DNA of 64,000 nucleotides from Algimonas porphyrae (GTDB taxonomy: Bacteria > Pseudomonadota > Alphaproteobacteria > Caulobacterales > Maricaulaceae), in assembly GCF_041429795.1 (NCBI RefSeq), contig NZ_CP163424.1:1490001-1554000 (forward strand). Direction: 5' to 3'. Below the pieces are notes generated by a model. It did no database searches. It saw only the letters and a program-made list of their open reading frames with translations, and was not told where the DNA came from. Shown one piece after another: positions 16,773 to 24,990 of this stretch. How positions within the stretch are numbered: position 1 is the first letter of the stretch; every line of letters begins with the position of its first letter. Made by a program: the position numbers and the translations under genes.

Positions 16773-17383
16773 CCGCCCCGATACACCAAGCACCCACGCC
16801 GATGATGGCGCAATATCTCGCCATCAAGGCCGAGGCCGGGTCCGACACACTGTTGCTCTACCGCATGGGCGACTTCTACGAAGTCTTCTTCCGGGACGCC
16901 GAGCGCATGTCGGCAGCGCTCGACATCGCCCTGACCCGGCGCGGCAAGCATCGCGGCCAGCCTATCCCGATGGCGGGCGTCCCCGTCCACTCGTCGGAAA
17001 CCTATATCGCACGGCTGGTGAAGGCGGGCTTTTGCGTCGCGATTGCGGAGCAGACGGAAGACCCGGCGCAGGCTAGGCAGCGCGGACCTCGTGCCGTGGT
17101 CCGGCGCGAGATCATCCGCGTCGTGACGCCGAGCGCCACGACGGAGCCTGACACCCCGCCCTTGCAGACGGAGACGACCGAGGAGGGCGAGCAGACGCTC
17201 ATCCACGGCGTTCGGCCCGTCACCCTTGGCGAGCGCCTGACTGCCAGAACCCGCCATCCCTCGCGCCCGCGTCGGAACCCGAACGCGCGGCAACTCCCAT
17301 GTGACCTTGGCCTCTTTGATGAGGTGGGCCGAGCGCAGACTGACCTGTTGGACCTCATCGATCATATGGAGACCCAACCATGA
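16769..17383 (+). CDS. Stand-alone MutS domain I (mismatch-recognition) protein
   Basis: Predicted 204 residues. Residues 10-115 match the N-terminal mismatch-binding domain of Mut[21 protein letters not shown], then [37 protein letters not shown] and [13 protein letters not shown]. The mismatch-probing Phe-X-Glu motif is present as F36-Y37-E38, the same numbering as in E. coli MutS. The connector, lever, clamp and ATPase domains are missing; instead there is a ~85-residue unrelated tail. The gene overlaps both neighbours by 4 bases (ATGA), so it belongs to an operon with parB. It could bind mismatches or compete with host MutS; function is inferred. Confidence 0.85.
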   Translation: MTAPIHQAPTPMMAQYLAIKAEAGSDTLLLYRMGDFYEVFFRDAERMSAALDIALTRRGKHRGQPIPMAGVPVHSSETYIARLVKAGFCVAIAEQTEDPAQARQRGPRAVVRREIIRVVTPSATTEPDTPPLQTETTEEGEQTLIHGVRPVTLGERLTARTRHPSRPRRNPNARQLPCDLGLFDEVGRAQTDLLDLIDHMETQP

Positions 17384-19272
17384 CCGCACCCCAAGTCAAG
17401 ACCCGCCCGCAACGCGCGGCCAAGCCTGCTGCAAAGGAGATGACCCCGACGCAACGCAAACCCCGACGCACGGCAAAAGCCAAAGCCAAGCCGCAGCCGC
17501 CCCGTCTTGAAGCGCCCAAGGGCAGCAAAGTCGTCAAAATGATCGACCTGAAGGACTTGCATGTCAGCAAGTTGAACATGCGCTACGGCGAGGACGCCCC
17601 GGATATTGATAACATCTATCCGAGCGTTCTGGCCTCCGGCGTCAATCAGTCCCTGCTCGTGCGCAAGGAGGGCAAGGGCTACGGCGTCATCGCCGGACGC
17701 CGCCGCTGGTATGCTCTCACGCGCCGCGCCGCCGAGACGGGCCAGCCCCAGACTGCACCCTGTCTGGTCATGCAATCGGGCGACGACATCGCCGCGATGG
17801 AAGCCTCGCTGTTGGAGAATGTCGCGCGACTGCCATCGACCGAGATGGAGCAACTTGCCGCCTTCAAGGCGCTGGCGGATGCGGGCGAAACAGTTGAGGG
17901 CATTGCCACGACCTTCGGCCTGACGGCCTTGCGCGTGAAGCGCGTGCTGGCCCTCGCCAACGTTCACGGCGACATCCTCGCGCTGTATGAAACGGAGGAA
18001 ATCAGCCACCGCAGCCTGCGCTACATGACGATGGCGACCGCCGAGCAGCAGGCCGCGTGGCTGGAACTCTGGCGCGGCGACGATTACGCGCCGCAGGAAA
18101 GCTACCTCAAGGACTGGCTGACGGGCGGGGCCAGTATCGAGACCTGCGCGGCGCTGTTCAACGTGGCAAGCTACCCCGGCAACATCATCAGCGACCTGTT
18201 CGGGCGCGAAGAAGGCTCCGGCTATTTTCAGGACGCTGACCTGTTCTGGGAGCACCAGAACCGCGCCATTGCGGCCAAGGCCGACGCAATGCGCGCGGAC
18301 GGCTGGGGCAACGTGACAGTGCTGGAACGTGGCGAGAGCTTCCCGAACTGGGACTATGGCAAACGCAGCAAGGAAGCAGGCGGACACGTCTTCATTGAGG
18401 TTGGGCATGACGGGTCGGTCACCGTCCGCGACGGCCTGTTACACAAGCGTGACATCGCCCGCATCGACGCCATTGTTCGTCCGAACGACACGAGCGCGAA
18501 GGCATCCGCCGCAATGGCCAAGCCCGAAATGTCCGGCCCCATCGCGGAGTATGTTCGCCTGCACCGCCACGCCATCGTCAGCGCCAGCCTGTTGGACGCG
18601 CCCGGCGTGGCTTTGCGGGTCGTGGTTGCGCATATGTTGGTGGGCAGCGACCGCTGGACCTGCGAGCCAACCAAGACGACGAGCCGCAAGGAGACGACAA
18701 CCGAGAGCGTGGCGGCGAGCGTGTCCGCCGTTCGGCTGGCAGAGGAGCGTCAGACCGTGTTCGACAGCCTCGGTCTGGAAAAGGAAACGCCGTGCTACGG
18801 CGAACCGAAGCACCTCGCTACTGGCGACTTCGCCGCTGTGTTCGCATCCATGCTAGCGCAGGAAGACGCGACCGTCATGCGTGTGTTGGCGCTCGCCATG
18901 AGCCAGACGCTGTCATCGGATAAAACAATTGTGGAAGCCGTCTGCATGGCGACCGCGCCAGACATGGACACGCTCTGGTCGCCGGATGATGCGTTCTTTG
19001 ACATTCTGCGCGACAAGCGAGTCCTCAACGCCATGCTGCGTGAGATCGGTGGCAAGCGGCTGGCGGACAGTATGGTCAGCGAGCCGGGCACGAAGCAGAA
19101 GACGGCCCTGCGCAATCGCATCGCCGGGGTCGGGGTGACGCCGGAGGAGGCCAAGCCGGACTGGCGTCCGCGCTGGATGCAGACGCGCCCCGGCTGGTAT
19201 GTGGAGCGCCGGACCTGCCCGCCCGCGCAAGGCGCGGCGGAGGTCGTCAAGGCGTTCAAAGCCGACGCATAG
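17380..19272 (+). CDS. parB: ParB/RepB/Spo0J-family partition-like protein
   Basis: Predicted 630 residues, much longer than chromosomal ParB (~300). A Lys/Arg/Pro-rich leader (residues 1-45) is followed by the ParB N-terminal nuclease-like/CTPase domain: [55 protein letters not shown] helix-turn-helix region follows ([20 protein letters not shown]), then a long C-terminal half of unknown function with no recognised dimerization domain. There is no parA beside it. ParB-like proteins of this size without ParA are common in ICEs and may act in maintenance or regulation rather than segregation. The start overlaps the stop of the MutS-like gene. Confidence 0.85.
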   Translation: MTAPQVKTRPQRAAKPAAKEMTPTQRKPRRTAKAKAKPQPPRLEAPKGSKVVKMIDLKDLHVSKLNMRYGEDAPDIDNIYPSVLASGVNQSLLVRKEGKGYGVIAGRRRWYALTRRAAETGQPQTAPCLVMQSGDDIAAMEASLLENVARLPSTEMEQLAAFKALADAGETVEGIATTFGLTALRVKRVLALANVHGDILALYETEEISHRSLRYMTMATAEQQAAWLELWRGDDYAPQESYLKDWLTGGASIETCAALFNVASYPGNIISDLFGREEGSGYFQDADLFWEHQNRAIAAKADAMRADGWGNVTVLERGESFPNWDYGKRSKEAGGHVFIEVGHDGSVTVRDGLLHKRDIARIDAIVRPNDTSAKASAAMAKPEMSGPIAEYVRLHRHAIVSASLLDAPGVALRVVVAHMLVGSDRWTCEPTKTTSRKETTTESVAASVSAVRLAEERQTVFDSLGLEKETPCYGEPKHLATGDFAAVFASMLAQEDATVMRVLALAMSQTLSSDKTIVEAVCMATAPDMDTLWSPDDAFFDILRDKRVLNAMLREIGGKRLADSMVSEPGTKQKTALRNRIAGVGVTPEEAKPDWRPRWMQTRPGWYVERRTCPPAQGAAEVVKAFKADA

Positions 19273-19353
19273 CAAGACAATGCGCCGCCGTCGCGTCGCA
19301 ACCCCTAATCGCTTTCGCAGGATTCTCTCCATTCCTTTGGAAAGCGTCAGGAG

Positions 19354-19410
19354 CCGTGCGAGAGACCGCACGGCAACCGGGCCACACCGCTCCCCGCATG
19401 GGGGCGGTGT
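19354..19410 (+). terminator. Two hairpins after parB
   Basis: CCGTGCG-agagac-CGCACGG (19354-19373) is a perfect 7-bp stem and is followed by ACACCGC...GCGGTGT (19384-19410) with an inner CCCC/GGGG stem. They lie 80-140 bases after the parB stop. No T-run follows, so intrinsic termination is only moderately supported; they could also be RNA or ssDNA structures. Confidence 0.45.
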
Positions 19411-19469
19411 TGTCATGTGCGGCTCATAAGTAACCGCCCGGCGCAATGAGCCGGGCAATCGGGACGGGT

Positions 19470-19836
19470 TTGGCTTGCCGCAGTCCACAGGATGTCAGGG
19501 CAGCCCGTCGCGCCTTTGACGAAGTCGATATCGCCGCAAACCTCGGCACGGCCCAACCACAGGGTCAGCCAAGAACAGGGATATGTACGCCCGTCCCGTT
19601 CGCCGGACTTTGCCGTCTTCAACCAGCCCGCAGCCGCTGGTGGCGCTCTTCCCGCAAAGGCCCGCCAGACCCGGGAAGTTCGTCTGGCGGCAAGCCCACG
19701 ACCTTCGCCGGGATGCGCCCTCGCCAATGCGGATCCAGGCAGGGTGAGGGGCAGACATCCGCATGACGAGCGCACCTTCAAAGGCCCGTGTCCAAGGAGT
19801 TTCCATGATGTGCAGACATCCCAGCCCCCTTGCCAA
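19470..19836 (-). pseudogene. Degenerate inverted copy of the DUF736 gene
   Basis: Minus-strand reading frames carry recognisable DUF736 pieces that require frame changes to join: GLGCLHIMETPW...RAFEGALVM near the N-terminus (compare ALGYITETDTGFEGTLAM in the intact gene), AGWLKTAKSGERD in one frame and RAYISLFLADPVVGP in another, then a remnant of the C-terminal DILW. The start codon corresponds to a TTG and the stop codon is lost. It is the left arm of the palindrome and cannot make the full protein. Confidence 0.75.
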
Positions 19837-20120
19837 GGCCGCTCTCTCCAGAAGTTCGAGACGGGCCGCAAGAGCCCGATGCCCTGTTGTCGATTTGACC
19901 TGAGCGACACGTCGGGGCCGGTAAACCGGGCGTGCAGACTTATTTCCCCTGCGCCCCGAAAAAGGGGGGCGCATTCCTCGCGAGACAAATAAGCCCGCCC
20001 GCCCGGTCCTCCGCTGCGCTCCGGCCGCAAGCGGTTACGCGGCCCCGCCGCGCCGCTCTCTTCGGTCATCGTCAACAGGGCATCGGGCCCTCGCGACCCT
20101 AACTTATGGAGAAAACGACC

Positions 20121-20447
20121 ATGGCAAACGCACTGGGATACATCACGGAAACCGACACGGGCTTTGAAGGCACACTCGCCATGCTGACCCTCACCACGCC
20201 GATCCGCATCGTCGAGAACGCGGCGAAGGACGAAGGCAGCCGCCAGCCGGACTTCCGGGTTCTGGCAGGCGGCTCGAGCGCCCCGATCGGCGCAGGCTGG
20301 ACGAAGACGGCAAAATCCTCGGGACGGGACTACATCTCCCTGACCCTGGCCGACCCCGCCATCGGGCCGCGCAAGGTCTACGCCAATATCGCCCCTGTCA
20401 AAGGCGAGGAAGGCCGCCACGTCATCCTCTGGAACGCGGCAGGCTAG
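20121..20447 (+). CDS. DUF736 family protein
   Basis: Predicted 108 residues. ATG 20121 is preceded by TATGGAGAAAACGACC with the GGAG core at proper distance; an upstream ATG at 20106 lies in the ribosome site itself. The sequence (YITETDTGFEGTLAMLTLTT, later GAGWTKTAKSSGRDYISLTL) is typical DUF736, a small beta-rich protein family found next to DUF2285, parB and trb genes in rhizobial and other alphaproteobacterial conjugative elements. The biochemical function is unknown. A decayed copy is present in inverted orientation immediately upstream. Confidence 0.85.
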   Translation: MANALGYITETDTGFEGTLAMLTLTTPIRIVENAAKDEGSRQPDFRVLAGGSSAPIGAGWTKTAKSSGRDYISLTLADPAIGPRKVYANIAPVKGEEGRHVILWNAAG

Positions 20448-20458
20448 ACCCACCCCGA

Positions 20459-20485
20459 CTGCCCGGCCCTCACGCCGGGCGGTTG
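20459..20485 (+). terminator. Hairpin after the DUF736 gene
   Basis: GCCCGG-ccctcacg-CCGGGC sits 13 bases after the DUF736 stop. The same hairpin is preserved after the decayed inverted copy (19436-19460). No clear T-run follows. Confidence 0.45.
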
Positions 20486-20522
20486 CATATTCGCCGCATT
20501 TGACTCCTTGGTGTTAACGAAT

Positions 20523-20540
20523 ATAGGACTATGTTCCTAT
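20523..20540. promoter_or_regulatory. AGGA-N6-TCCT operator, copy 1
   Basis: ATAGGACTATGTTCCTAT is a near-perfect dyad located between TTGACT (20500-20505, a good -35) and the DUF2285 activator gene, and overlaps the expected -10. Two relatives occur at 21479-21496 and 33820-33837. A shared regulator of ICE genes is inferred. Confidence 0.6.
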
Positions 20541-20591
20541 TTTGTTCTCAAGGTGAGACGAGACCGGGCTGATGCAAAGGAGGCGAGGTTT

Positions 20592-21395
20592 GTGGGGCTG
20601 GAACGAGACATAGCGATGTCGGATGGCGCTTGGGCGTGGGAGGGGTTGCGGCGCAACCCAGCCTATCGCGCCGCATGGGCGCATCACGAAAACCGCGTTC
20701 CCGTGCCGACAGACGCGCGGGGCAGTCTGCGTTACTTGCGCGCCGAGAAGCCCTGCCTTGAGGCTGAAACCTTCGGTCTGATCGTCTTTGCCGACCCGGA
20801 TTTGCCCGCTTCCGAAGCGCCCGTCTTCTGGGAGCCGGGGCTTTTGGCGGGCACGCTGCGCGTGCGCCTGGGTGAAGTCTCTGGAGACGGAGAGCAATCT
20901 GATCACGGATTATCCATCGGGTCGCTGCGATGTTGTCCGACGGTCCTCGATACGGTCGACGGACTGCGCCATATTCGTCTGGGCGGCCACACTTTCTGGA
21001 TTCAGATGACGACACAGGACCGTCCCGAACTTAGTGAAGACACGCCTATCGAGGTCGTGCTGGACGGGCGAGACGGCGTGCGTCACCGCATTCGAACGCT
21101 ACAGCAGATCATGAACATACATGAGGCGGGATCCGTCGATGCCGCGCTCCCCAAACGCCGTCCGAACCGGCTGAAGCTCGCGGAAGGCTTGCTGGCCTAT
21201 GACGTTGCCATGAGGCTGGACGGCGGACGCGGCACGTTGCGGGATGTCGCCGTAGCCCTCTTCGGAAGTGCTCGCATCGACGCGGAATGGCCCGCCAACA
21301 AGTCACTTAAGAACTATGCCGCACGGGCACGGGACCGGGGCCGTCTTTTTGTCGAAGGCGGCTATCGCGGCCTGCTTCGCAGTGCCACGTTCTAG
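20592..21395 (+). CDS. FseA-like ICE activator: DUF6499-type N-terminus plus DUF2285
   Basis: Predicted 267 residues. GTG 20592 is chosen because a strong AAAGGAGG (20576-20583) lies eight bases upstream; an ATG at 20616 is the alternative. The N-terminus (WAWEGLRRNPAYRAAWAHH) matches the short domain found before DUF2285 proteins, and the C-terminal ~80 residues (RPNRLKLAEGLLAYDVAMRL ... FVEGGYRGLLR) are DUF2285. In the Mesorhizobium ICEMlSymR7A, the DUF2285 protein FseA, made by frameshifting across two genes, activates the excisionase gene. Here both parts lie in one continuous frame and the excisionase-like gene is next, so a similar activator role is inferred. Confidence 0.8.
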   Translation: MGLERDIAMSDGAWAWEGLRRNPAYRAAWAHHENRVPVPTDARGSLRYLRAEKPCLEAETFGLIVFADPDLPASEAPVFWEPGLLAGTLRVRLGEVSGDGEQSDHGLSIGSLRCCPTVLDTVDGLRHIRLGGHTFWIQMTTQDRPELSEDTPIEVVLDGRDGVRHRIRTLQQIMNIHEAGSVDAALPKRRPNRLKLAEGLLAYDVAMRLDGGRGTLRDVAVALFGSARIDAEWPANKSLKNYAARARDRGRLFVEGGYRGLLRSATF

Positions 21396-21434
21396 CTCGC
21401 AGAGATGCGCCGTGCGCGTCAATTTGTAGGGTAT

Positions 21435-21457
21435 CGGAATCGGCGTTAACGATTCCG
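21435..21457. promoter_or_regulatory. Dyad CGGAATCG-N7-CGATTCCG upstream of the excisionase gene
   Basis: Perfect 8-bp inverted repeat with a 7-base loop, 40 bases after the DUF2285 gene stop and 22 bases before the AGGA-N6-TCCT site. It could be a terminator of the activator gene or a second operator for the excisionase promoter; no T-run is present. Confidence 0.4.
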
Positions 21458-21478
21458 GGACTCCTCAGACCAATTAAA

Positions 21479-21496
21479 ATAGGAATATAGTCCTTT
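21479..21496. promoter_or_regulatory. AGGA-N6-TCCT operator, copy 2
   Basis: ATAGGAATATAGTCCTTT, 50 bases upstream of the excisionase-like gene. It shares A-[TC]-AGGA-N-TAT-N2-TCCT with the copies at 20523 and 33820. Confidence 0.6.
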
Positions 21497-21546
21497 CATA
21501 AATCCGGCTTCGGGTCGCCGGGTTTTGGAAACTGAAAGGACTACAC

Positions 21547-21771
21547 ATGACGAACATTCAACCCAGCCCCTACCTTACGCCCGAAGAGGCCGGGGCGTAT
21601 CTCCGGCTCGAACCCCAGACGCTCAATAACATGCGGTGGAAGGGTCTCGGCCCGAATTACCGTAAGCATGGCGGCAAGGTTCTCTATCACCGCGACGAGC
21701 TCGATGCGTGGTCTAAGTCGCGCGACGCGGGCGACCATCGGGTAATCGAGACGAGCCGTGACAATGCGTGA
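21547..21771 (+). CDS. Helix-turn-helix excisionase-like protein (RdfS/AlpA type)
   Basis: Predicted 74 residues, preceded by GAAAGGACTAC. It is essentially one MerR-like winged helix-turn-helix: YLTPEEAGAYLRLEPQTLNN, then RWKGLGPNYRKHGGKVLYHR, DELDAW. Small proteins of this type are recombination directionality factors (RdfS in ICEMlSymR7A) or AlpA-like activators. Position directly after the FseA-like activator and before DUF2840 and traF is the same as in that ICE family. It overlaps the next gene. It probably promotes excision and possibly transfer gene expression; the integrase it works with is not certain in this window. Confidence 0.8.
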   Translation: MTNIQPSPYLTPEEAGAYLRLEPQTLNNMRWKGLGPNYRKHGGKVLYHRDELDAWSKSRDAGDHRVIETSRDNA

Positions 21772-22201
21772 TCCGCTTACGGTCGTGACGGAACGCTACC
21801 GTAAGAACCGTCTCAACTACCGCATTCTCTTTGGTGTGCCGACGCGCTGTGTCCGGCTCGATTGGCAGCGCAAGCTGCAGGTGTTTCGGCCTGGAGATCT
21901 GTTCGCTTATGAGCGCTGGGAGGGCAACAGATACGGCACGCAGAGCTGGTCGATTGTCGTATGTCGCGCGTCGAAAGGCGGTCGTTCTCTGACACGATTA
22001 CCGGGCATCCTACCCGGCGTCGAAGTACTCGTTCACGCGAAAGCACGCACGCAATGTGAGCGCATCTTCGCATGGCTCGATGCTTTGAAGGCCGTGAACC
22101 GAAGTCCTCTGTCAATTCCGATACGCCAGTGGCGCGCGGTTCAGATGGCTCTTAAAACCGGAGCGGACATGCCCGCTCTGGCGAAGATCTCATCATGTTG
22201 A
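21764..22201 (+). CDS. DUF2840 domain protein
   Basis: Predicted 145 residues. ATG 21764 overlaps the stop of the excisionase-like gene; a GTG at 21758 is an alternative. The sequence (LNYRILFGVPTRCVRLDWQR, later FAYERWEGNRYGTQSWSI and RTQCERIFAWLDALKAV) is typical of DUF2840, a family of unknown function always found beside traF peptidase genes in this group of conjugative elements. No signal peptide or membrane helix. It overlaps traF by 7 bases. Confidence 0.8.
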   Translation: MRDPLTVVTERYRKNRLNYRILFGVPTRCVRLDWQRKLQVFRPGDLFAYERWEGNRYGTQSWSIVVCRASKGGRSLTRLPGILPGVEVLVHAKARTQCERIFAWLDALKAVNRSPLSIPIRQWRAVQMALKTGADMPALAKISSC

Positions 22202-22761
22202 TCCGCTATCTGGGCATGGGGTCTGTGGCGCTGCTTTGCGGTGCTGCGCTCTTCCAGATCGTGCGCCCCAGCGTGCCGCGATTGCTCTACAATCCGTCGC
22301 CCAGCGCGCCTGTCGGATGGTATCGCGTCGAGCCGTCCCGCCCTGTAAGGCGGGACGAGCTGGTCGCCGCTTTTGCGCCGCCGGAGGCGGCTGCGCTGGC
22401 CATCGAGCGGCAATATCTGCCGCCCGATGTGCCGCTTATCAAGACGGTCTGGGCCGTGGAAGGCGAGCAAATTTGTCACGACAGCCGCCGCGTTAGGGCC
22501 CCGGATCGGCCCTCGCTTGTCGTGCTGACGCGCAACTCGCTGGGCCGATCCTTGCCGTCGAAAGACGGGTGTTATGTCCTCGCCGAAGGCGAGGTCTTTC
22601 TGGTCTCCACCGATGTGCAGACCTCTTTTGACAGCCGATATTTCGGGCCAGTCGCGGTCTCCGACCTGCTTGGTCCGGTGCGCTATCTGGGTCGTTGGCG
22701 CAGTCGAAATGCGCGTTTGCAGGATCGTCGGGAAACTGGCGAGGGGGCTGGGCACGGGTGA
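22195..22761 (+). CDS. traF: TraF-type conjugal transfer peptidase (S26 signal peptidase family)
   Basis: Predicted 188 residues. A single N-terminal membrane helix (GMGSVALLCGAALFQIV) is followed by the S26C motif NPSPSAPVGWYRV, containing the nucleophile serine, and by PLIKTVWAVEGEQIC with the general-base lysine; the C-terminal SFDSRYFGPV box is also conserved. TraF-like peptidases mature and cyclise the TrbC pilin in the RP4 system, and a trbC gene is present at 37.6 kb. It is co-transcribed with DUF2840 and ends just before the candidate oriT. Confidence 0.88.
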   Translation: MLIRYLGMGSVALLCGAALFQIVRPSVPRLLYNPSPSAPVGWYRVEPSRPVRRDELVAAFAPPEAAALAIERQYLPPDVPLIKTVWAVEGEQICHDSRRVRAPDRPSLVVLTRNSLGRSLPSKDGCYVLAEGEVFLVSTDVQTSFDSRYFGPVAVSDLLGPVRYLGRWRSRNARLQDRRETGEGAGHG

Positions 22762-22768
22762 TGGGCGT

Positions 22769-22948
22769 GGAGGGCAAGATAAAAGGGGGTGGTGTCACCA
22801 CCCGGCTAACGCCTTGTCTGCACATCGGTTTTCGTAACTCCATCGACCAAGGTCGTGGAGTTGCGAGTTTTGCGGTTTTTCCAGCCCATGCTGGGAATAT
22901 CCGAGGTGTCACCTTGTATTTGACTATGTCCGCATACCGGAAGCCTGC
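22769..22948. other. oriT: Candidate oriT region, copy A (180 bp, duplicated at 51.9 kb)
   Basis: Non-coding segment directly in front of the relaxase gene. It contains GGGTGGTGTCACCACCC (22787-22803), a long nested dyad whose arms include AACTCCA (22836-22842) and TGGAGTT (22856-22862), and a second GGTGTCACC at about 22906. Position next to the relaxase and dyads are what an origin of transfer should have. A 180-base copy with strong identity occurs at 51892-52071. The nic site itself is not identified. Confidence 0.6.
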
Positions 22949-22950
22949 TT

Positions 22951-24909
22951 GTGTCGTCTGACGGGGACGACCGCTTCGAGGTTCGCCTTGGGCGCATTCG
23001 CTCACCTTCCGGCCATCGTCGGATGCGAGGGTTTTTCGAGCGCGTCGGCAAGGGCGCGAAAGCCAAGCGTGGAGGCTTCGAAGGCGTGGGTGGTTCGCCT
23101 GTGCGCCAGATGCAATTTCAGCGGCGCGTGATGGTCAAGGCGTCCATTCGCAAGATGGAAATATCCGGTCTTGCGAAATTGAAGAAACATCTCGCTTACA
23201 TCGAGAGAGATGGTGCCGATGAACGCGGTAAAACGGCCAGGCTTTTTGGACCCGATGAAGGATTAGCCGAACCCGATTTGAATAGCCCGGACCGGGCAGA
23301 AAGCTTTGCAGAAAGATGTCGTGATGATCGGCATCACTTCCGGTTCATTGTCGCTCCTGAAGACGCTGGGAAAATGGAAAGCCTTTCGGACTTCACACGC
23401 GATCTCGTCAGCCAGATGGAAGCCGATCTCGACACAAAGCTCGAATGGGTCGCGACCAATCACTACGACACGGGCCAGCCACATACTCATCTGATTGTCC
23501 GGGGCGTCCGCGACGATGGAACCGACCTCGTCATTCCTCGACGCTACATCTCTCAGACGCTGCGGAAGCGTGCGCAGGCCTTGGTCGAAACAGAACTGGG
23601 TCCGGTCTCGCAAATGGAAGGTCGAGTTCGACTGGCCAAGACAATCGAGGCGAGACAATTCACGCCGCTCGACCGTGGCTTGTCGGACCTAGAGAATGAT
23701 GGCGTTATCGATATGTCGGCACCCGTGCCGCGGGGTCGGGTTTGGTTGCGCCAGATCCAGGTCCGGCGGCTGCAAACGCTGGCGCGAATGGGCTTGTCGG
23801 AAAATATCGGATCTGGGCGTTGGAAGGTCGAGCCGGACTTCGCAGATACCTTGCAGAGAATGGGCGAGCGTCGCGATATAATTAGAACGCTCCATCGCCG
23901 TGTCGGAGGCATCGATGGGCGGGATCCAAACAGCTGGGTCGAAGGACTGGTAACGGAGCGAAACCGATTTGATCCAAACCGGATTGGCGCTGTCCCGGTC
24001 ACGGGTGTGGTGCGCCATTACGGGCGACAGGACGACACAAAGCCCGGAGGCTTTGTCGTCATCGACAGCGAAGCCGGCACAAGCCTCTACGCGAAAGTCG
24101 CGGATGACGACGTGTTTGAGACGCTGAAGAGCGGCCAGGTCGTGACACTATCTCCCCATAGCCGCGAGCCCAAATCGGTTGACCGCAGCATCGCTGCTTT
24201 TGCCGAAGCGAGAGGCGGTACCTATAGCGAGGTCGCGCATGTCCTAGAAGGCGACCGCGTTTCGGAAGAATACGCACGCGCTCACGTCCGCAGGCTCGAA
24301 GCGCTACGTCGGCAGAAAGTCGTCGCGCGCCAAGCGGATGGGACCTGGCGCATTCCGTCGGATTATCTCGACAGGGTGGCCGACTACGAGATGCGACGCA
24401 CTTCGAATATGCCTGCGTCACTCTCGCGGGAGAGCCGGTTGGCCCTAAGCCAGATGGAGACCGCGCGCGGGGTGACCTTGCTGGATCGGAAGCTTGCAGA
24501 GAACTCAGCCGGGATGAACACGGGAAAGCTGTTCGAAACTGCGCTGAGTCATCGGGTGAATGTTTTGAAGGGTATGGGCATTGAACTGGACGAGAATGGC
24601 AGGCTGCCAGACGGCGCGCTGGACAAGCTACGGTCAATCGACTTGCACGATGCGGCGGATCAGATTGGGAACACACTTGGCAAGGCCTATCGGCCTCTCG
24701 GTCAATCGCGTCGTGTCGGCGGAACATTTCGCGAGACGGTCGAGAGGCCGAGCGGCAAATTCGCCGTCATTGAGCGCTCACGCGAGTTTACGCTCGTGCC
24801 TTGGCGTCCTGTTATGGATCGGCGACTGGGTAAGTCGATTGCTGGGCGTGTTTCCGGTTCTGGTGGCATAAGCTGGGACGTGACAGGACGAAGCGGGCCT
24901 CAGAGATAA
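22951..24909 (+). CDS. rlxS: Relaxase, VirD2-like with DUF3363 (RlxS type)
   Basis: Predicted 652 residues starting at GTG 22951. A basic leader is followed by the relaxase domain: a KASIRKMEISGLAKLKKHLAYI segment, RHHFRFIVAPEDAGK, and the metal-binding triad motif GQPHTHLIVRG near residue 175. The C-terminal two-thirds (from about 250) is the DUF3363 region with SRE and FVVIDSEAG segments. It should nick oriT, covalently bind the strand and pilot it into the Trb channel; in ICEMlSymR7A, RlxS is also used after excision. No separate accessory relaxosome gene is beside it; a CopG-type protein is encoded near traG. Confidence 0.88.
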   Translation: MSSDGDDRFEVRLGRIRSPSGHRRMRGFFERVGKGAKAKRGGFEGVGGSPVRQMQFQRRVMVKASIRKMEISGLAKLKKHLAYIERDGADERGKTARLFGPDEGLAEPDLNSPDRAESFAERCRDDRHHFRFIVAPEDAGKMESLSDFTRDLVSQMEADLDTKLEWVATNHYDTGQPHTHLIVRGVRDDGTDLVIPRRYISQTLRKRAQALVETELGPVSQMEGRVRLAKTIEARQFTPLDRGLSDLENDGVIDMSAPVPRGRVWLRQIQVRRLQTLARMGLSENIGSGRWKVEPDFADTLQRMGERRDIIRTLHRRVGGIDGRDPNSWVEGLVTERNRFDPNRIGAVPVTGVVRHYGRQDDTKPGGFVVIDSEAGTSLYAKVADDDVFETLKSGQVVTLSPHSREPKSVDRSIAAFAEARGGTYSEVAHVLEGDRVSEEYARAHVRRLEALRRQKVVARQADGTWRIPSDYLDRVADYEMRRTSNMPASLSRESRLALSQMETARGVTLLDRKLAENSAGMNTGKLFETALSHRVNVLKGMGIELDENGRLPDGALDKLRSIDLHDAADQIGNTLGKAYRPLGQSRRVGGTFRETVERPSGKFAVIERSREFTLVPWRPVMDRRLGKSIAGRVSGSGGISWDVTGRSGPQR

Positions 24910-24990
24910 TCTACATTCGGGGTTCTTCGAAATTCAGCTTACAAGGCTTCAGCCTTTTCTTACGCCGCTTTTGAACGCTAAAGATTTATT

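Larger units (their letters stand above)
19419..20497. repeat. ~1.1-kb imperfect palindrome made of an inverted DUF736 duplication
   Basis: The left arm read on the minus strand aligns along its whole length with the right arm. It includes the upstream stretch with AACAGGGCATCGGGC, a ribosome-site region (CTGGAGAGAGCGGCC versus ATGGAGAAAACGACC), the DUF736 gene, and even the downstream GCCCGGC...GCCGGGC hairpin. The centre is near 19965, where CTTATTT and AAATAAG face each other. Arms are about 535 bases and diverged by small indels. The right arm is the intact gene; the left arm is decayed. Confidence 0.75.

Noticed and set aside
19413-20453. 346-codon minus-strand ORF across the DUF736 region
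   Set aside because: Its left part covers the decayed DUF736 copy in mixed frames and its right part is the shadow of the intact gene; not a real protein.
22769-22948. Minus-strand ORF with a motif like CRQGVSRVVTPPPF, also present in the second copy at 51.9 kb
   Set aside because: The shared translation follows from conserved DNA dyads; the ORFs differ in frame context and length on both sides and lack ribosome sites, so the segment is treated as non-coding.
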